Source of the DNA: Rhodopseudomonas telluris
Lineage (GTDB): Bacteria; Pseudomonadota; Alphaproteobacteria; Rhizobiales; Xanthobacteraceae
Direction: 5' to 3'
Assembly (NCBI RefSeq): GCF_042432815.1
Contig: NZ_JBHLWM010000005.1
Location: forward strand, 1 to 64,000
DNA length: 64,000 bases
Shown: piece by piece, positions 43,238-51,423 of the stretch
Position numbering within the stretch: the first letter of the stretch is position 1
Layout: each line of letters opens with the position of its first letter
Position numbers and translations under genes: made by a program
The notes under the pieces: generated by a model
Told to the model about the DNA's origin: nothing
The model's input: the letters and a program-made list of their open reading frames with translations, nothing else
Databases searched by the model: none

Positions 43238-45310
43238 ATGACAAAAAGAAATAACAGGCTCGCCCACCGTCTCGGCCTTGCCGCGGCTGTCATCAGTGCG
43301 GCCCTGGCGGCTAGCGCAGCAGCCGGGATCGCGGAGACGACACGAGTCGAGGCGAAAGATGATGGTCCAGTCGACCCTGCCTTGATCGCACGCGGCGAAT
43401 ACGTTGCAAGGCTCGGTGACTGCGTTGCCTGCCACACCGCTGATGGCGGCGCCACGATGGCCGGCGGACGTAAGCTCGAAACTCCGTTCGGCAATGTCTG
43501 GTCGACCAACATCACGCCGGATCCGCAAACGGGCCTCGGCGACTGGTCGTTCGCCGCCTTCGATCGCGCCATGCGCAAGGGTGTCGCCGCCGACGGCCAT
43601 AATCTCTATCCGGCGATGCCCTACCCGTCCTACGCCAAGATGACCGAGCCGGACATGCAGGCGCTGTGGGCGTATTTGCAGCGCGGCCTGGAGCCGGTGG
43701 CGCAGCCCAATCGCCCCGCCGAGATGCGCTTCCCGTTCAGTCTGCGGTTCGGTCTGTCGCTGTGGAATTACGTCTTCCTCGACACCTCGCCATTCAAGCC
43801 CGACCCGGCAAAGGACGCCGTGTGGAATCGCGGCGCCTATCTGGTACAGGGCCTCGGCCATTGCGGCGCATGCCATACGCCGCGCGGCGTTGCCTTCCAG
43901 GAGAAGGCGATGAGCGACGCCGGCCCGACCGGACGGCTCTATCTCGCCGGCGCGCGCGTCGAGCATTGGAACGCACTCAACCTCCGCGGCTTGTGGACGG
44001 TGCCCGACACGGTCGAGATGCTGAAGACCGGACAGAACCGGTTCGCCACCGCTGCTGGCGGCATGACCGACGTCATCCTGCACTCGACGCAGCGTCTCAC
44101 CGACGACGACCTGACGGCAATCGCCAGCTATCTGAAGGCGCTGCCGTCGGACCGTCCCAACGTCGCGCCGCCCGCCAACTCGCACGAGCCGCCCACAAAT
44201 ACGTTCACCACTCGCGGCGGGCTCGGCTACACGCAATTCTGCAACGACTGCCATCGGCCGGACGGGACCGGCGTGAAGGGCGTGTTCCCGCCGCTCGCCG
44301 GCAATCCGACCGTCACCGCCAACGATCCTTCGACGCTGGTACACATCGCCCTCACCGGCTGGAAGACCGCCGCCACAACCGCACATCCGCGCGTGTGGAC
44401 GATGCCGGCCTTCGCCCGTCTCAGCGACCAGGAGATCGCCGACATCCTCAGTTTCGTGCGCGAAAGCTGGGGCCAGGGCGTCGGCCCGGTCAGCGCCGCC
44501 TATGTCGCCGCGGCGCGTAAAGCGCTCGGACCCGCGATCGACAATTCGCCGTTCGAGACACCGCGGCTCGCCGACCTGCTGGCCCAGCCGAACGCCGAGC
44601 AGTTAGTGCGAGGCATGCGGCTGAATGTCGAGACCCGAACGCTGTTGCCCAACTATGTCGGCGACGACCTCAACTGCACCTCGTGCCATCTCAACGCGGG
44701 CACCGTCGCGGACGGCAGCCCCTATGTGGGCGTCTCGGCGTTCTTCCCGAGCTACGCACCGCGTGCCGGCCGGGTGATCACGCTGGAAGATCGCATCAAC
44801 GGCTGCTTCCTGCGCTCGATGAACGGCAAGCCGCTTCCGGTCGAGGGCGACGACATGAAAGCGATGATTGCGTATTTCGACTGGATGAAGGGCGCAACCA
44901 AGCCGGAGGACAAGGTCGCGGGCCGCGGCGTCGGCAAGGTCGACACTTCACTGACGCCGAACCCGGAGCACGGCAAGGAGATCTACGCCAAGCAATGCGC
45001 AGTCTGCCACGGCGCCGACGGCGAAGGCCTGAAGGATGACGCCGGCCGGCTCGTTTATCCGCCGCTGTGGGGCGCGCGTTCGTTCAACATCGGTGCCGGC
45101 ATGGCCCGAACCTATACGGCGGCCGCCTTCGTCAAACGCAACATGCCGATCGGCACCCACGACAAATTCCCGCTCGGCCAGGGCGGCGCCCTGACCGACC
45201 AGGAGGCAATCGACGTCGCGGACTACTTCTCGCACATGGAACGCCCCGACTTCGCCGGCAAGGTCAAGGATTGGCCGAAGGACCCCAAGCCGAAGGACGC
45301 GCGCTATTAG
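43238..45310 (+). CDS. Five-haem cytochrome c: alcohol dehydrogenase cytochrome/TsdA-like fusion
   Basis: The 690-residue protein has a signal peptide (cut near residue 30) and five CXXCH haem motifs: CVACH (62), CGACH (209), CNDCH (335), CTSCH (480) and CAVCH (587). Residues 45-415 match the triple-haem cytochrome subunit of membrane alcohol and gluconate dehydrogenases (PPLAGNPTVTANDPSTLVH, RLSDQEIADILSFVR). Residues 440-690 match TsdA-type thiosulfate dehydrogenase: haem CTSCH, then DRINGCFLRSMNG with Cys-523 at the position of the TsdA axial cysteine, and the second haem. A single chain would thus join a substrate-side sulfur oxidase to a three-haem electron relay. The fusion reading is inference from motif order. 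No dehydrogenase gene is adjacent. Confidence 0.87.
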   Translation: MTKRNNRLAHRLGLAAAVISAALAASAAAGIAETTRVEAKDDGPVDPALIARGEYVARLGDCVACHTADGGATMAGGRKLETPFGNVWSTNITPDPQTGLGDWSFAAFDRAMRKGVAADGHNLYPAMPYPSYAKMTEPDMQALWAYLQRGLEPVAQPNRPAEMRFPFSLRFGLSLWNYVFLDTSPFKPDPAKDAVWNRGAYLVQGLGHCGACHTPRGVAFQEKAMSDAGPTGRLYLAGARVEHWNALNLRGLWTVPDTVEMLKTGQNRFATAAGGMTDVILHSTQRLTDDDLTAIASYLKALPSDRPNVAPPANSHEPPTNTFTTRGGLGYTQFCNDCHRPDGTGVKGVFPPLAGNPTVTANDPSTLVHIALTGWKTAATTAHPRVWTMPAFARLSDQEIADILSFVRESWGQGVGPVSAAYVAAARKALGPAIDNSPFETPRLADLLAQPNAEQLVRGMRLNVETRTLLPNYVGDDLNCTSCHLNAGTVADGSPYVGVSAFFPSYAPRAGRVITLEDRINGCFLRSMNGKPLPVEGDDMKAMIAYFDWMKGATKPEDKVAGRGVGKVDTSLTPNPEHGKEIYAKQCAVCHGADGEGLKDDAGRLVYPPLWGARSFNIGAGMARTYTAAAFVKRNMPIGTHDKFPLGQGGALTDQEAIDVADYFSHMERPDFAGKVKDWPKDPKPKDARY

Positions 45311-45371
45311 CCGTCGGCGGCCCTGCCAGAGCAGGCGCCGCTGTGCGGAACAGAACGTTTAGCGAGACGCG

Positions 45372-45388
45372 GCGGCGGAGACCGCCGC
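45372..45388. terminator. Possible bidirectional stem between convergent genes
   Basis: GCGGCGG-AGA-CCGCCGC forms a 7-bp stem between the cytochrome stop (45310) and the cimA stop (45395). There is no T-tract, so Rho-independent action is doubtful. Confidence 0.35.
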
Positions 45389-45394
45389 GCGCAC

Positions 45395-46993
45395 TCACAG
45401 CGGCGCGTTGCTCTTGATCAGCTTGTAGACCACCGAGTCCATCAGCGCCTCGAACGAGGCGTCGATGATATTCGGCGACACGCCGATTGTAGTCCAGCGC
45501 TCGCCCAGTTCGTCCTCGCTCTCGATTAGCACCCGAGTCACGGCCTCGGTGCCGCCATTGAGGATGCGGACGCGGTAGTCGACCAGCTTCAGACCCTCGA
45601 TGTACTTCTGATACTTGCCGAGGTCCTTGCGCAGCGCGACGTCGAGCGCGTTGACGGGGCCGTTGCCTTCCGCGGCCGAGATCAAGGTTTCGCCGTCCAC
45701 CACGACCTTGACCACGGCCATCGCCACGGTGACGCGCTTGCCGTGCGAATTGTAGCGCTGCTCGACGTTCACATCGAACTGCTCGACATGGAAGAACTCC
45801 GGCACCTTGCCGAGCACGCCGCGGGCCAGCAGATCGAACGAGGCATTCGCCGACTCATAGGCGTAACCAGCCGCTTCCCGCTCCTTCATCTTCTCGATCA
45901 ACCGGCCGAGCTTCGGATCGTCACGGTCGACCTGGATGGTGGTGCGCGCCAATTCCGCCAGCACATTCGACTTGCCGGCCTGGTCCGACACCAGCACCTT
46001 GCGATGATTGCCGACGGTCTCGGGCGCGACGTGCTCGTACGTATGCGGATCCTTCATCACCGCCGAGGCATGAATGCCGGTCTTGGTGACGAAAGCGCTG
46101 CCGCCGACATAGGGCGCGTGCGGATCCGGCGCGCGGTCGAGGATGTTGTCGAGCGCGCGCGACACCTGCACCAGCGTGGCAAGCTTTTCGTCGGAGACGC
46201 CGATCTCGAACTTGTCGGCGAATTCCTTCTTCAGCTTCAGCGTCGGGATCATCGACACCAGATTGGCGTTGCCGCAGCGCTCGCCCAGCCCGTTCAGCGT
46301 GCCCTGGATCTGCCGCGCGCCGGCCCGCACCGCCGCGAACGAATTCGCCACCGCCTGCTCGGTGTCGTTATGCGCATGAATGCCGACGTGGCTGCCCGGG
46401 ATGCGCTTCACCACCTCGCCGACGATCGCCTCGATCTCGTCCGGCATGGTGCCCCCATTGGTGTCGCACAGCACCACCCAGCGCGCGCCGGACTGATACG
46501 CCGCCTCGGCGCATTGCAGGGCGAACGCGGCATTTTCCTTGTAGCCGTCGAAGAAGTGCTCGCAATCGACCAGCACTTCGCGGCCCTTGTCCTTGGCCAG
46601 CGCAACGCTGTCGCGGATCGAGGCGATATTCTCCTCGTTGGTGGTCTCCAGGGCGACGCGGACCTGATACTCGCTGGACTTCGCCACGTAGCAGATCGCG
46701 CCCGCTTTGGCCTCGAGCAGCAGCGCGACGCCCGGATCGTTCGATGCCGAGCGGCCCGGCCGCCGCGTCATGCCGAACGCCGCGAAGGTGGCGCGCTGCA
46801 GCTTCTGATCTTCGCCGAAGAACTCGGTGTCGAGCGGATTGGCGCCGGGATAGCCGCCTTCGACATAGTCGATGCCGAGATCGTCGAGCAGTCCGGCGAT
46901 CAGCTTCTTGTCGTGCAGTGTGAAGTCGACGCCATTGGTCTGCGCGCCGTCGCGCAGCGTGGTGTCGTAGAGATACAGACGTTCGCGACTCAT
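45395..46993 (-). CDS. cimA: (R)-citramalate synthase (TIGR00977 type)
   Basis: The 532-residue enzyme is of the 2-isopropylmalate/homocitrate synthase superfamily: catalytic start YDTTLRDGAQTNGVDF, metal-binding HAHND, NGLGERCGNANL and a C-terminal LeuA dimer regulatory domain (about 400-530). The length and motif order match the CimA class that condenses pyruvate and acetyl-CoA to citramalate for threonine-independent isoleucine synthesis. LeuA-type activity cannot be excluded by eye. The start codon overlaps the stop of the upstream acetyltransferase gene (ATGA), so translation is coupled. Confidence 0.9.
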   Translation of the reverse strand: MSRERLYLYDTTLRDGAQTNGVDFTLHDKKLIAGLLDDLGIDYVEGGYPGANPLDTEFFGEDQKLQRATFAAFGMTRRPGRSASNDPGVALLLEAKAGAICYVAKSSEYQVRVALETTNEENIASIRDSVALAKDKGREVLVDCEHFFDGYKENAAFALQCAEAAYQSGARWVVLCDTNGGTMPDEIEAIVGEVVKRIPGSHVGIHAHNDTEQAVANSFAAVRAGARQIQGTLNGLGERCGNANLVSMIPTLKLKKEFADKFEIGVSDEKLATLVQVSRALDNILDRAPDPHAPYVGGSAFVTKTGIHASAVMKDPHTYEHVAPETVGNHRKVLVSDQAGKSNVLAELARTTIQVDRDDPKLGRLIEKMKEREAAGYAYESANASFDLLARGVLGKVPEFFHVEQFDVNVEQRYNSHGKRVTVAMAVVKVVVDGETLISAAEGNGPVNALDVALRKDLGKYQKYIEGLKLVDYRVRILNGGTEAVTRVLIESEDELGERWTTIGVSPNIIDASFEALMDSVVYKLIKSNAPL

Positions 46994-47499
46994 TGATCCG
47001 CTCCCGGCGCCGCGGAGTCCGCCAGCGTCTTTTTCATCGAAGTATTGGCGAGCCATTCGCCATTGATGGTGACCGTGTTGCGCTGCGTCGCGACGTAGCC
47101 GCGGCGCGTGAAGAACTCGGCAGCGTTGTCGCTGGCATCGACCGTCAGCGCCTGTGCGCCGCGCGCTCCGGCGAGCTTTTCCAGAGCGTCGATCAACGAC
47201 GTCGCGACACCCCTCCGGGTGAAATCCGGATGCACATAGAGCATATCGATGTGATCCGCGCCTTTCAGCGACGCAAAGCCGACCGGCGCGCCGCCCAGCG
47301 TTGCGATCAGCGTCAGCTGCGAAGCGAGCCGTGCGGCGAACTTCGCGTCATCGTCGGCCACCGAGGCCCACGCTTCCTGCTGCGCTTCGCTGTAATCATC
47401 CTCGGTGAGCTGCTCGATCGCCGCGATGAAGATCGCTGCCGCGATCTGGGCATCCTCGGGCAGATACGGCCGCAGGCCGGGCTTTTCCGTCAGGCTCAT
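46990..47499 (-). CDS. GNAT-family N-acetyltransferase
   Basis: The 169-residue protein has the GNAT acetyl-CoA pyrophosphate loop pattern (FTRRGVATSLIDALEKLA, about residues 99-116) and LTVDASDNAAEFFTRRGYVA after it. The acceptor is unknown. It is coupled to cimA through a four-base overlap and follows a 43-codon gene by three bases, so the three are one operon. Confidence 0.85.
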   Translation of the reverse strand: MSLTEKPGLRPYLPEDAQIAAAIFIAAIEQLTEDDYSEAQQEAWASVADDDAKFAARLASQLTLIATLGGAPVGFASLKGADHIDMLYVHPDFTRRGVATSLIDALEKLAGARGAQALTVDASDNAAEFFTRRGYVATQRNTVTINGEWLANTSMKKTLADSAAPGADQ

Positions 47500-47502
47500 G
47501 AC

Positions 47503-47634
47503 TCACCAAAATCCGTAAAACTTCAGCACCAACGCCGTCGCGCCGGCCAGCAGCGCGATCTTCAACGCGATGTAGTACAGCCAGTGCTTTGGAAACGGCG
47601 TGTCCGGCCGCGACGTTGGCTTCGAGTCGTTCAT
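47503..47634 (-). CDS. Small single-helix membrane protein, 43 residues
   Basis: The peptide starts MNDSKPTSRPDTPFPKHW and then has one transmembrane helix (YYIALKIALLAGATALVLKF). GGGAG lies 9 bases before the ATG at 47634 and the stop is 3 bases before the GNAT gene start, which supports translation as the first gene of the cimA operon. A longer frame upstream is not credible because it runs into non-coding sequence. Function unknown. Confidence 0.65.
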   Translation of the reverse strand: MNDSKPTSRPDTPFPKHWLYYIALKIALLAGATALVLKFYGFW

Positions 47635-47723
47635 CGGGCGAACTCCCGCTGCGTAGTCAGCTTGAATCTCAAGACTTCGCCGCGAGCCTCGGCTGCGCCA
47701 GCCGCGCCCCACTCCCTCTCGTT

Positions 47724-47825
47724 CGTCATTCCGGGATGCGCTGCGTCAGCAGCGCAGACCCGGAATCCCGAGATTGCGGCGACGAGATTCCGGGTTCGCG
47801 CGAAGACGCGCGCCCCGGAATGACG
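47724..47825. repeat. 102-bp palindromic repeat between cysS and the 43-codon gene
   Basis: The ends CGTCATTCCGGG and CCCCGGAATGACG are inverted copies; CCCGGAATCCCGAGATT and GAGATTCCGGGTT give inner symmetry, as does CTGCGTCAGCAGCGCAG. It is followed 17 bases later by the cysS stop and presumably ends its transcript. Confidence 0.75.
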
Positions 47826-47842
47826 TCGTGGGCGGGGGACGC

Positions 47843-49348
47843 TCATCGCGCAATCTCCCAAGTCGTCACCGGCTTGCCGTCGGCGTCCTTGCCGTCCTTT
47901 ATGGTGATGCCCATTGCGGCGAGCTCGTCACGGATGCGGTCGGATTCCTTCCAGTCTTTGTTGGCCCGGGCGGCAGTGCGGGCATCCACAAGCTTTTGGA
48001 TAGCTACTGAACTATCAGCGTTCTGAGCTGCAATGGTGCCGGATAGGCTTCGCCGATGAGCTGCTGCTAACACAGTATTATTAGCGTCGTTAAACGCGCC
48101 AGCATCAACGAGCGGAACCATAGGCCATCGATGGATACGAGCCCGGTCTGCGCTTAATCCCAGGAAAACCAGTGCTGCTTTCAACTCGTCCAGCCGCCCC
48201 GACTTATGGAGGACATGCAGTCCTGCGATTACTGCGGGCGTATTGAGGTCGTCAGCCAGCGGGGTGACAATCTCTGCTGGCACCACGGACGATGGTGCCA
48301 CATCCTCTATGTCGAGATACCAATCCCACAAAAATTTGTGGGTCTGATCGAGATTCTCATAGGTCCAATCGAGAGGCTGCCTGTAGTGGGTCTTCAACAT
48401 TGCTAGACGCAGTGCATCGCCTGGCCAACTATATCCCTTCCACCCCTCCAGCAGTTCCCTGATCGTGACAAAATTGCCGAGGCTCTTCGACATCTTCTCG
48501 CCTTCGACCTGCAGGAAGCCGTTGTGCATCCAGGTCTGGGCCATGCGCGAGGTGTGGAAGGCGCAGCAGGTCTGCGCAACTTCGTTCTCGTGATGCGGGA
48601 AGACGAGGTCGATGCCGCCGCCGTGGATGTCGAAGGTCTCGCCGAGGTGCTTCCACGACATCGCCGAGCATTCGATGTGCCAGCCCGGACGGCCTTCGAC
48701 CGCGATGCCGGCCGGCGACGGCCAGGACGGCTCACCTGGCTTGGACGGCTTCCACAACACGAAGTCCGTCGCATCGCGCTTGTAGGGCGCGACGTCGACG
48801 CGGGCGCCGGCGATCATCTCGTCCAGCGTGCGATTGGCCAGCGCGCCGTAGCGCGGCAACAGGCCGTTCGCCGCGTTCATCGCGGCCGGCGAGAACAGCA
48901 CATGGTCCGCCGCCACATAAGCGAAGCCACCGGCCACCAGCTTCTCGATGATCTGCCGCATCTCGGCGATGTGCTCGGTCGCGCGCGGCTCGACGCTTGG
49001 ACGCAGGCACCCCAGCGCGTCGACGTCGTCGTGGAATTGGCTTTCGGTGCGCTCGGTGACCTTGCGGATCGCCTCGTTGAGCGGCAGGCCCGGAAAGTCA
49101 CAGGCGGCGCGGTCGTTGATCTTGTCGTCGACGTCGGTGATGTTGCGGACGTATTTGACGTGGGCTTCGCCGTAGAGGTGCCGCAGCAGCCGGAACAGCA
49201 CGTCGAACACGATGACCGGCCGGGCATTGCCGATATGGGCGAAGTCGTAGACCGTCGGGCCGCAGACATACATCCGCACGTTCGACGGATCGATCGGCGC
49301 GAAATCGCGCTTCTCCTTGGTCAGCGTGTCGTAAAGGCGCAAAGCCAT
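47843..49348 (-). CDS. cysS: Cysteinyl-tRNA synthetase
   Basis: The 501-residue class I synthetase charges tRNA-Cys. The catalytic domain is complete: HIGH-type FAHIGNAR (about 37-44), zinc ligands in VCGPTVYD and HHENEVAQTCCAFH, and KMSKS at residues 285-289. It is about 40 residues longer than most. From about residue 298 to 455 the DNA is much poorer in GC (for example 25 of 60 bases at 48301-48360) and uses codons such as TTA, ATA, CTA, AGT and AGG that neighbours avoid, whereas the ends at 47843-47985 and above 48455 look native. The extra length falls in this part (RARIHRWPMVPLVDAG to RTAARANKDW). The reading frame is intact, so the enzyme should work. Confidence 0.93.
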   Translation of the reverse strand: MALRLYDTLTKEKRDFAPIDPSNVRMYVCGPTVYDFAHIGNARPVIVFDVLFRLLRHLYGEAHVKYVRNITDVDDKINDRAACDFPGLPLNEAIRKVTERTESQFHDDVDALGCLRPSVEPRATEHIAEMRQIIEKLVAGGFAYVAADHVLFSPAAMNAANGLLPRYGALANRTLDEMIAGARVDVAPYKRDATDFVLWKPSKPGEPSWPSPAGIAVEGRPGWHIECSAMSWKHLGETFDIHGGGIDLVFPHHENEVAQTCCAFHTSRMAQTWMHNGFLQVEGEKMSKSLGNFVTIRELLEGWKGYSWPGDALRLAMLKTHYRQPLDWTYENLDQTHKFLWDWYLDIEDVAPSSVVPAEIVTPLADDLNTPAVIAGLHVLHKSGRLDELKAALVFLGLSADRARIHRWPMVPLVDAGAFNDANNTVLAAAHRRSLSGTIAAQNADSSVAIQKLVDARTAARANKDWKESDRIRDELAAMGITIKDGKDADGKPVTTWEIAR

Positions 49349-49656
49349 GGATTCCCGTCCCCTGCGGCCGGGCGTCCAGTGATCTCATGAGAGAAAAGAC
49401 GGCCTCAGCCAGCGTTGAGCTAGCTCGTAATCTCGCGGCAAATGCCACAAATCGAGAAAAGACCGTTCATTCCCGCACCATGGCCAGCCCGCCGGGGCAC
49501 GTCAAGCCCGGCAAACGCCCTAAGTCCCGGTCCCGGCCGATTTTGGCCATGATCGGCGCCTAACGCCCAGCGCCACGGCTCCTCGCCATGGTTAACGATT
49601 CTTTACCATTTCCCGATTATTGATCGGGGCTCGGCGCCCTTGCTCACCGGTGTCCC
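49349..49656. other. Intergenic region between cysS and a small secreted protein
   Basis: These 308 bases hold divergent promoters and no supportable gene. Near the right end is the CtrA-like site described separately; the rest shows no strong repeat. Confidence 0.6.
49592..49606 (+). promoter_or_regulatory. CtrA-like box, TTAA-N7-TTAC
   Basis: TTAACGATTCTTTAC matches the alphaproteobacterial CtrA consensus TTAA-N7-TTAA with one mismatch, 51 bases before the ATG of the small secreted protein at 49657. CtrA control is inference. Confidence 0.45.
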
Positions 49657-49965
49657 ATGAAGCTCCTTCCCGCTCTTTTTGCCTGCTCGGCGCTGCTGTC
49701 CGCGTCGGCCGCCGTGGCCGACAGCCGCGTCTTCATCGTTGCCAACCAGCCGGACGGCTATGGCATCGATCAGTGTCTGGCGAAGAGCGAAAGCTGCGGG
49801 GCCCATGCGGCCCTTGCCTATTGCCAAGCGCGGGATTTCGCCCAGGCTCTCGCCTATCGCCGGGTCGATCCCGACGAGATCACCGGCGCGGTGCCGAAGA
49901 CCGCGGGTCTTGCCTGCGGCCGAGGCGGTTGCAACGAGTATGTGGCGATCACCTGCCAGCGCTGA
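49657..49965 (+). CDS. Small cysteine-rich secreted protein, function unknown
   Basis: The 102-residue protein has a signal peptide (cut near AVA|DSRV, residue 21). The mature part has six cysteines (DQCLAKSESCG, YCQARDF, LACGRGGCNEY, TCQR), which could form three disulfides in the periplasm. I do not recognise the family. It lies 65 bases after a CtrA-like box. It is followed by 186 bases without a gene, then a second secreted protein. Confidence 0.7.
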   Translation: MKLLPALFACSALLSASAAVADSRVFIVANQPDGYGIDQCLAKSESCGAHAALAYCQARDFAQALAYRRVDPDEITGAVPKTAGLACGRGGCNEYVAITCQR

Positions 49966-50151
49966 ACTGCGCGAAAATGCCTGGGGTTTCGCCACAGAGA
50001 CGCCCCGGAAACGACGTGACGATGCCGCGAGAAGCCGGTAGAAGACCCGCAACCGTCGCGGCTTGAACCGATTGCCGGACGGCATCGATCGCGCGGATTT
50101 GCTGAGACGATTCGGCCGATCGCCGAGATCACCATCCGCCGGAATTCCTGA

Positions 50152-51315
50152 ATGCCCGACTTCTTCGAGACCGCGAGTTTGATCCGCCGCCGGTGGCTGA
50201 GTGGCGCTGTCCTGGCGGCTGCCGCGATGCTGTCGTCCGCCGCGCTGGCGCAGCAGGGTTACCCGCCGACCGGCTATCAGCAGGCACCCGGCGGCCAGCA
50301 GGGCGGCGCGGTCAATCCGGTCTGCCCGCGGCTCGAAGCGCAGCTCGCCTCGATCGACCGCGGCGGCGGCGACCCGGCGCGCGCCGACCAGATCCGTCGC
50401 TACGAGGACGCCGTCAATCGCCAACAGGGCGAACTCGACCGCGTCACCATGCAGGCCAAGCGGATGGGCTGCGACAGCTCGGGCTTCTTCTCGCTGTTCA
50501 ATGGCCAGTCGGCGCAGTGCGGTCCGGTCAACAACCAGATCCAGCAGATGCGCGGCAATCTCGACCAGATGACGTCGAGCCTGGAGCGCCTGCGCTCCGG
50601 CGGGCCCGGCGGGTCCGACCGTGACAATCAGCGCCGCTCGGTGCTGACCGCGCTGGCGCAGAACAATTGCGGCCCGCAATACGCCGCGGCCGCGCAGCAG
50701 GGCGGCGGAGGCTTCCTCAACAACCTGTTCGGCGGCAACGCGTCGCCAGCGCCGGGCGCCCCCGGCGCACCGCTGCCCGACTTCAACACCGACGGCGGCA
50801 CGTTCCGCACCGTCTGCGTGCGCACCTGCGACGGCTATTACTTCCCGATCTCCTTCGCCACCGTCCCGGCCCGCTTCGCCGACGACGAAAAGACCTGCAA
50901 GAGCCTGTGCCCGGCCTCCGATGCCGCGTTGTATGCGTATCGCAATCCCGGGCAGGACATGAACTCCGCGGTGTCGATCAGCGGCCAGCCCTACACGTCG
51001 CTGCCCGCAGCCTTCCGCTATCGGCAGTCGTTCGATCCGGCGTGCACCTGCAAGGCGGCGAACCAGAGCTGGGCCGACGCGCTGAAGGGCGTCGACGATA
51101 CGTCCGCGCGCGAACACGGCGACATCATCGTCACCGAAGAGAGCGCCAAGCGCATGGCGTTGCCGCCGGCGCAGCGCGCCAATGCCCGGAAGGGCGCGGC
51201 CCCCGCTCCGGCCACTGCCAACGGCGCCGCCGCGCAACCGGACCCGGGCGCGCCCGCGACCGATCCGAACAAGATCCGCACCGTTGGCCCGACCTTCCTG
51301 CCCAACACGCGCTAA
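50152..51315 (+). CDS. DUF2865-family secreted protein
   Basis: The 387-residue protein has a signal peptide (cut near ALA|QQG, about 34), a helical charged middle (residues 60-190) and a conserved C-terminal core with FRTVCVRTCDGYYFPISFAT, a cysteine-rich region (TCKSLCPASD) and ACTCKAANQSW, typical of DUF2865. Gly/Pro/Ala-rich linkers occur at 195-210 and 345-375. Function is unknown; the location is periplasm or envelope. The mapped start lacks a strong Shine-Dalgarno. Confidence 0.8.
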   Translation: MPDFFETASLIRRRWLSGAVLAAAAMLSSAALAQQGYPPTGYQQAPGGQQGGAVNPVCPRLEAQLASIDRGGGDPARADQIRRYEDAVNRQQGELDRVTMQAKRMGCDSSGFFSLFNGQSAQCGPVNNQIQQMRGNLDQMTSSLERLRSGGPGGSDRDNQRRSVLTALAQNNCGPQYAAAAQQGGGGFLNNLFGGNASPAPGAPGAPLPDFNTDGGTFRTVCVRTCDGYYFPISFATVPARFADDEKTCKSLCPASDAALYAYRNPGQDMNSAVSISGQPYTSLPAAFRYRQSFDPACTCKAANQSWADALKGVDDTSAREHGDIIVTEESAKRMALPPAQRANARKGAAPAPATANGAAAQPDPGAPATDPNKIRTVGPTFLPNTR

Positions 51316-51423
51316 GCCGGCCCGGTCGCAGACGACGAGCCACATAGCCCATCGGGGCTATGGTCCCTCGCGTCGCCATGCTCCAGCCTGCAGCCTCTCT
51401 CGCGATGTCAGAGGAGGCGCAGC

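Noticed and set aside
49603..51345. 580-codon minus-strand frame opposite the two secreted proteins
   Set aside because: Plus-strand genes have signal peptides and conserved cysteine patterns; the minus-strand frame has none.
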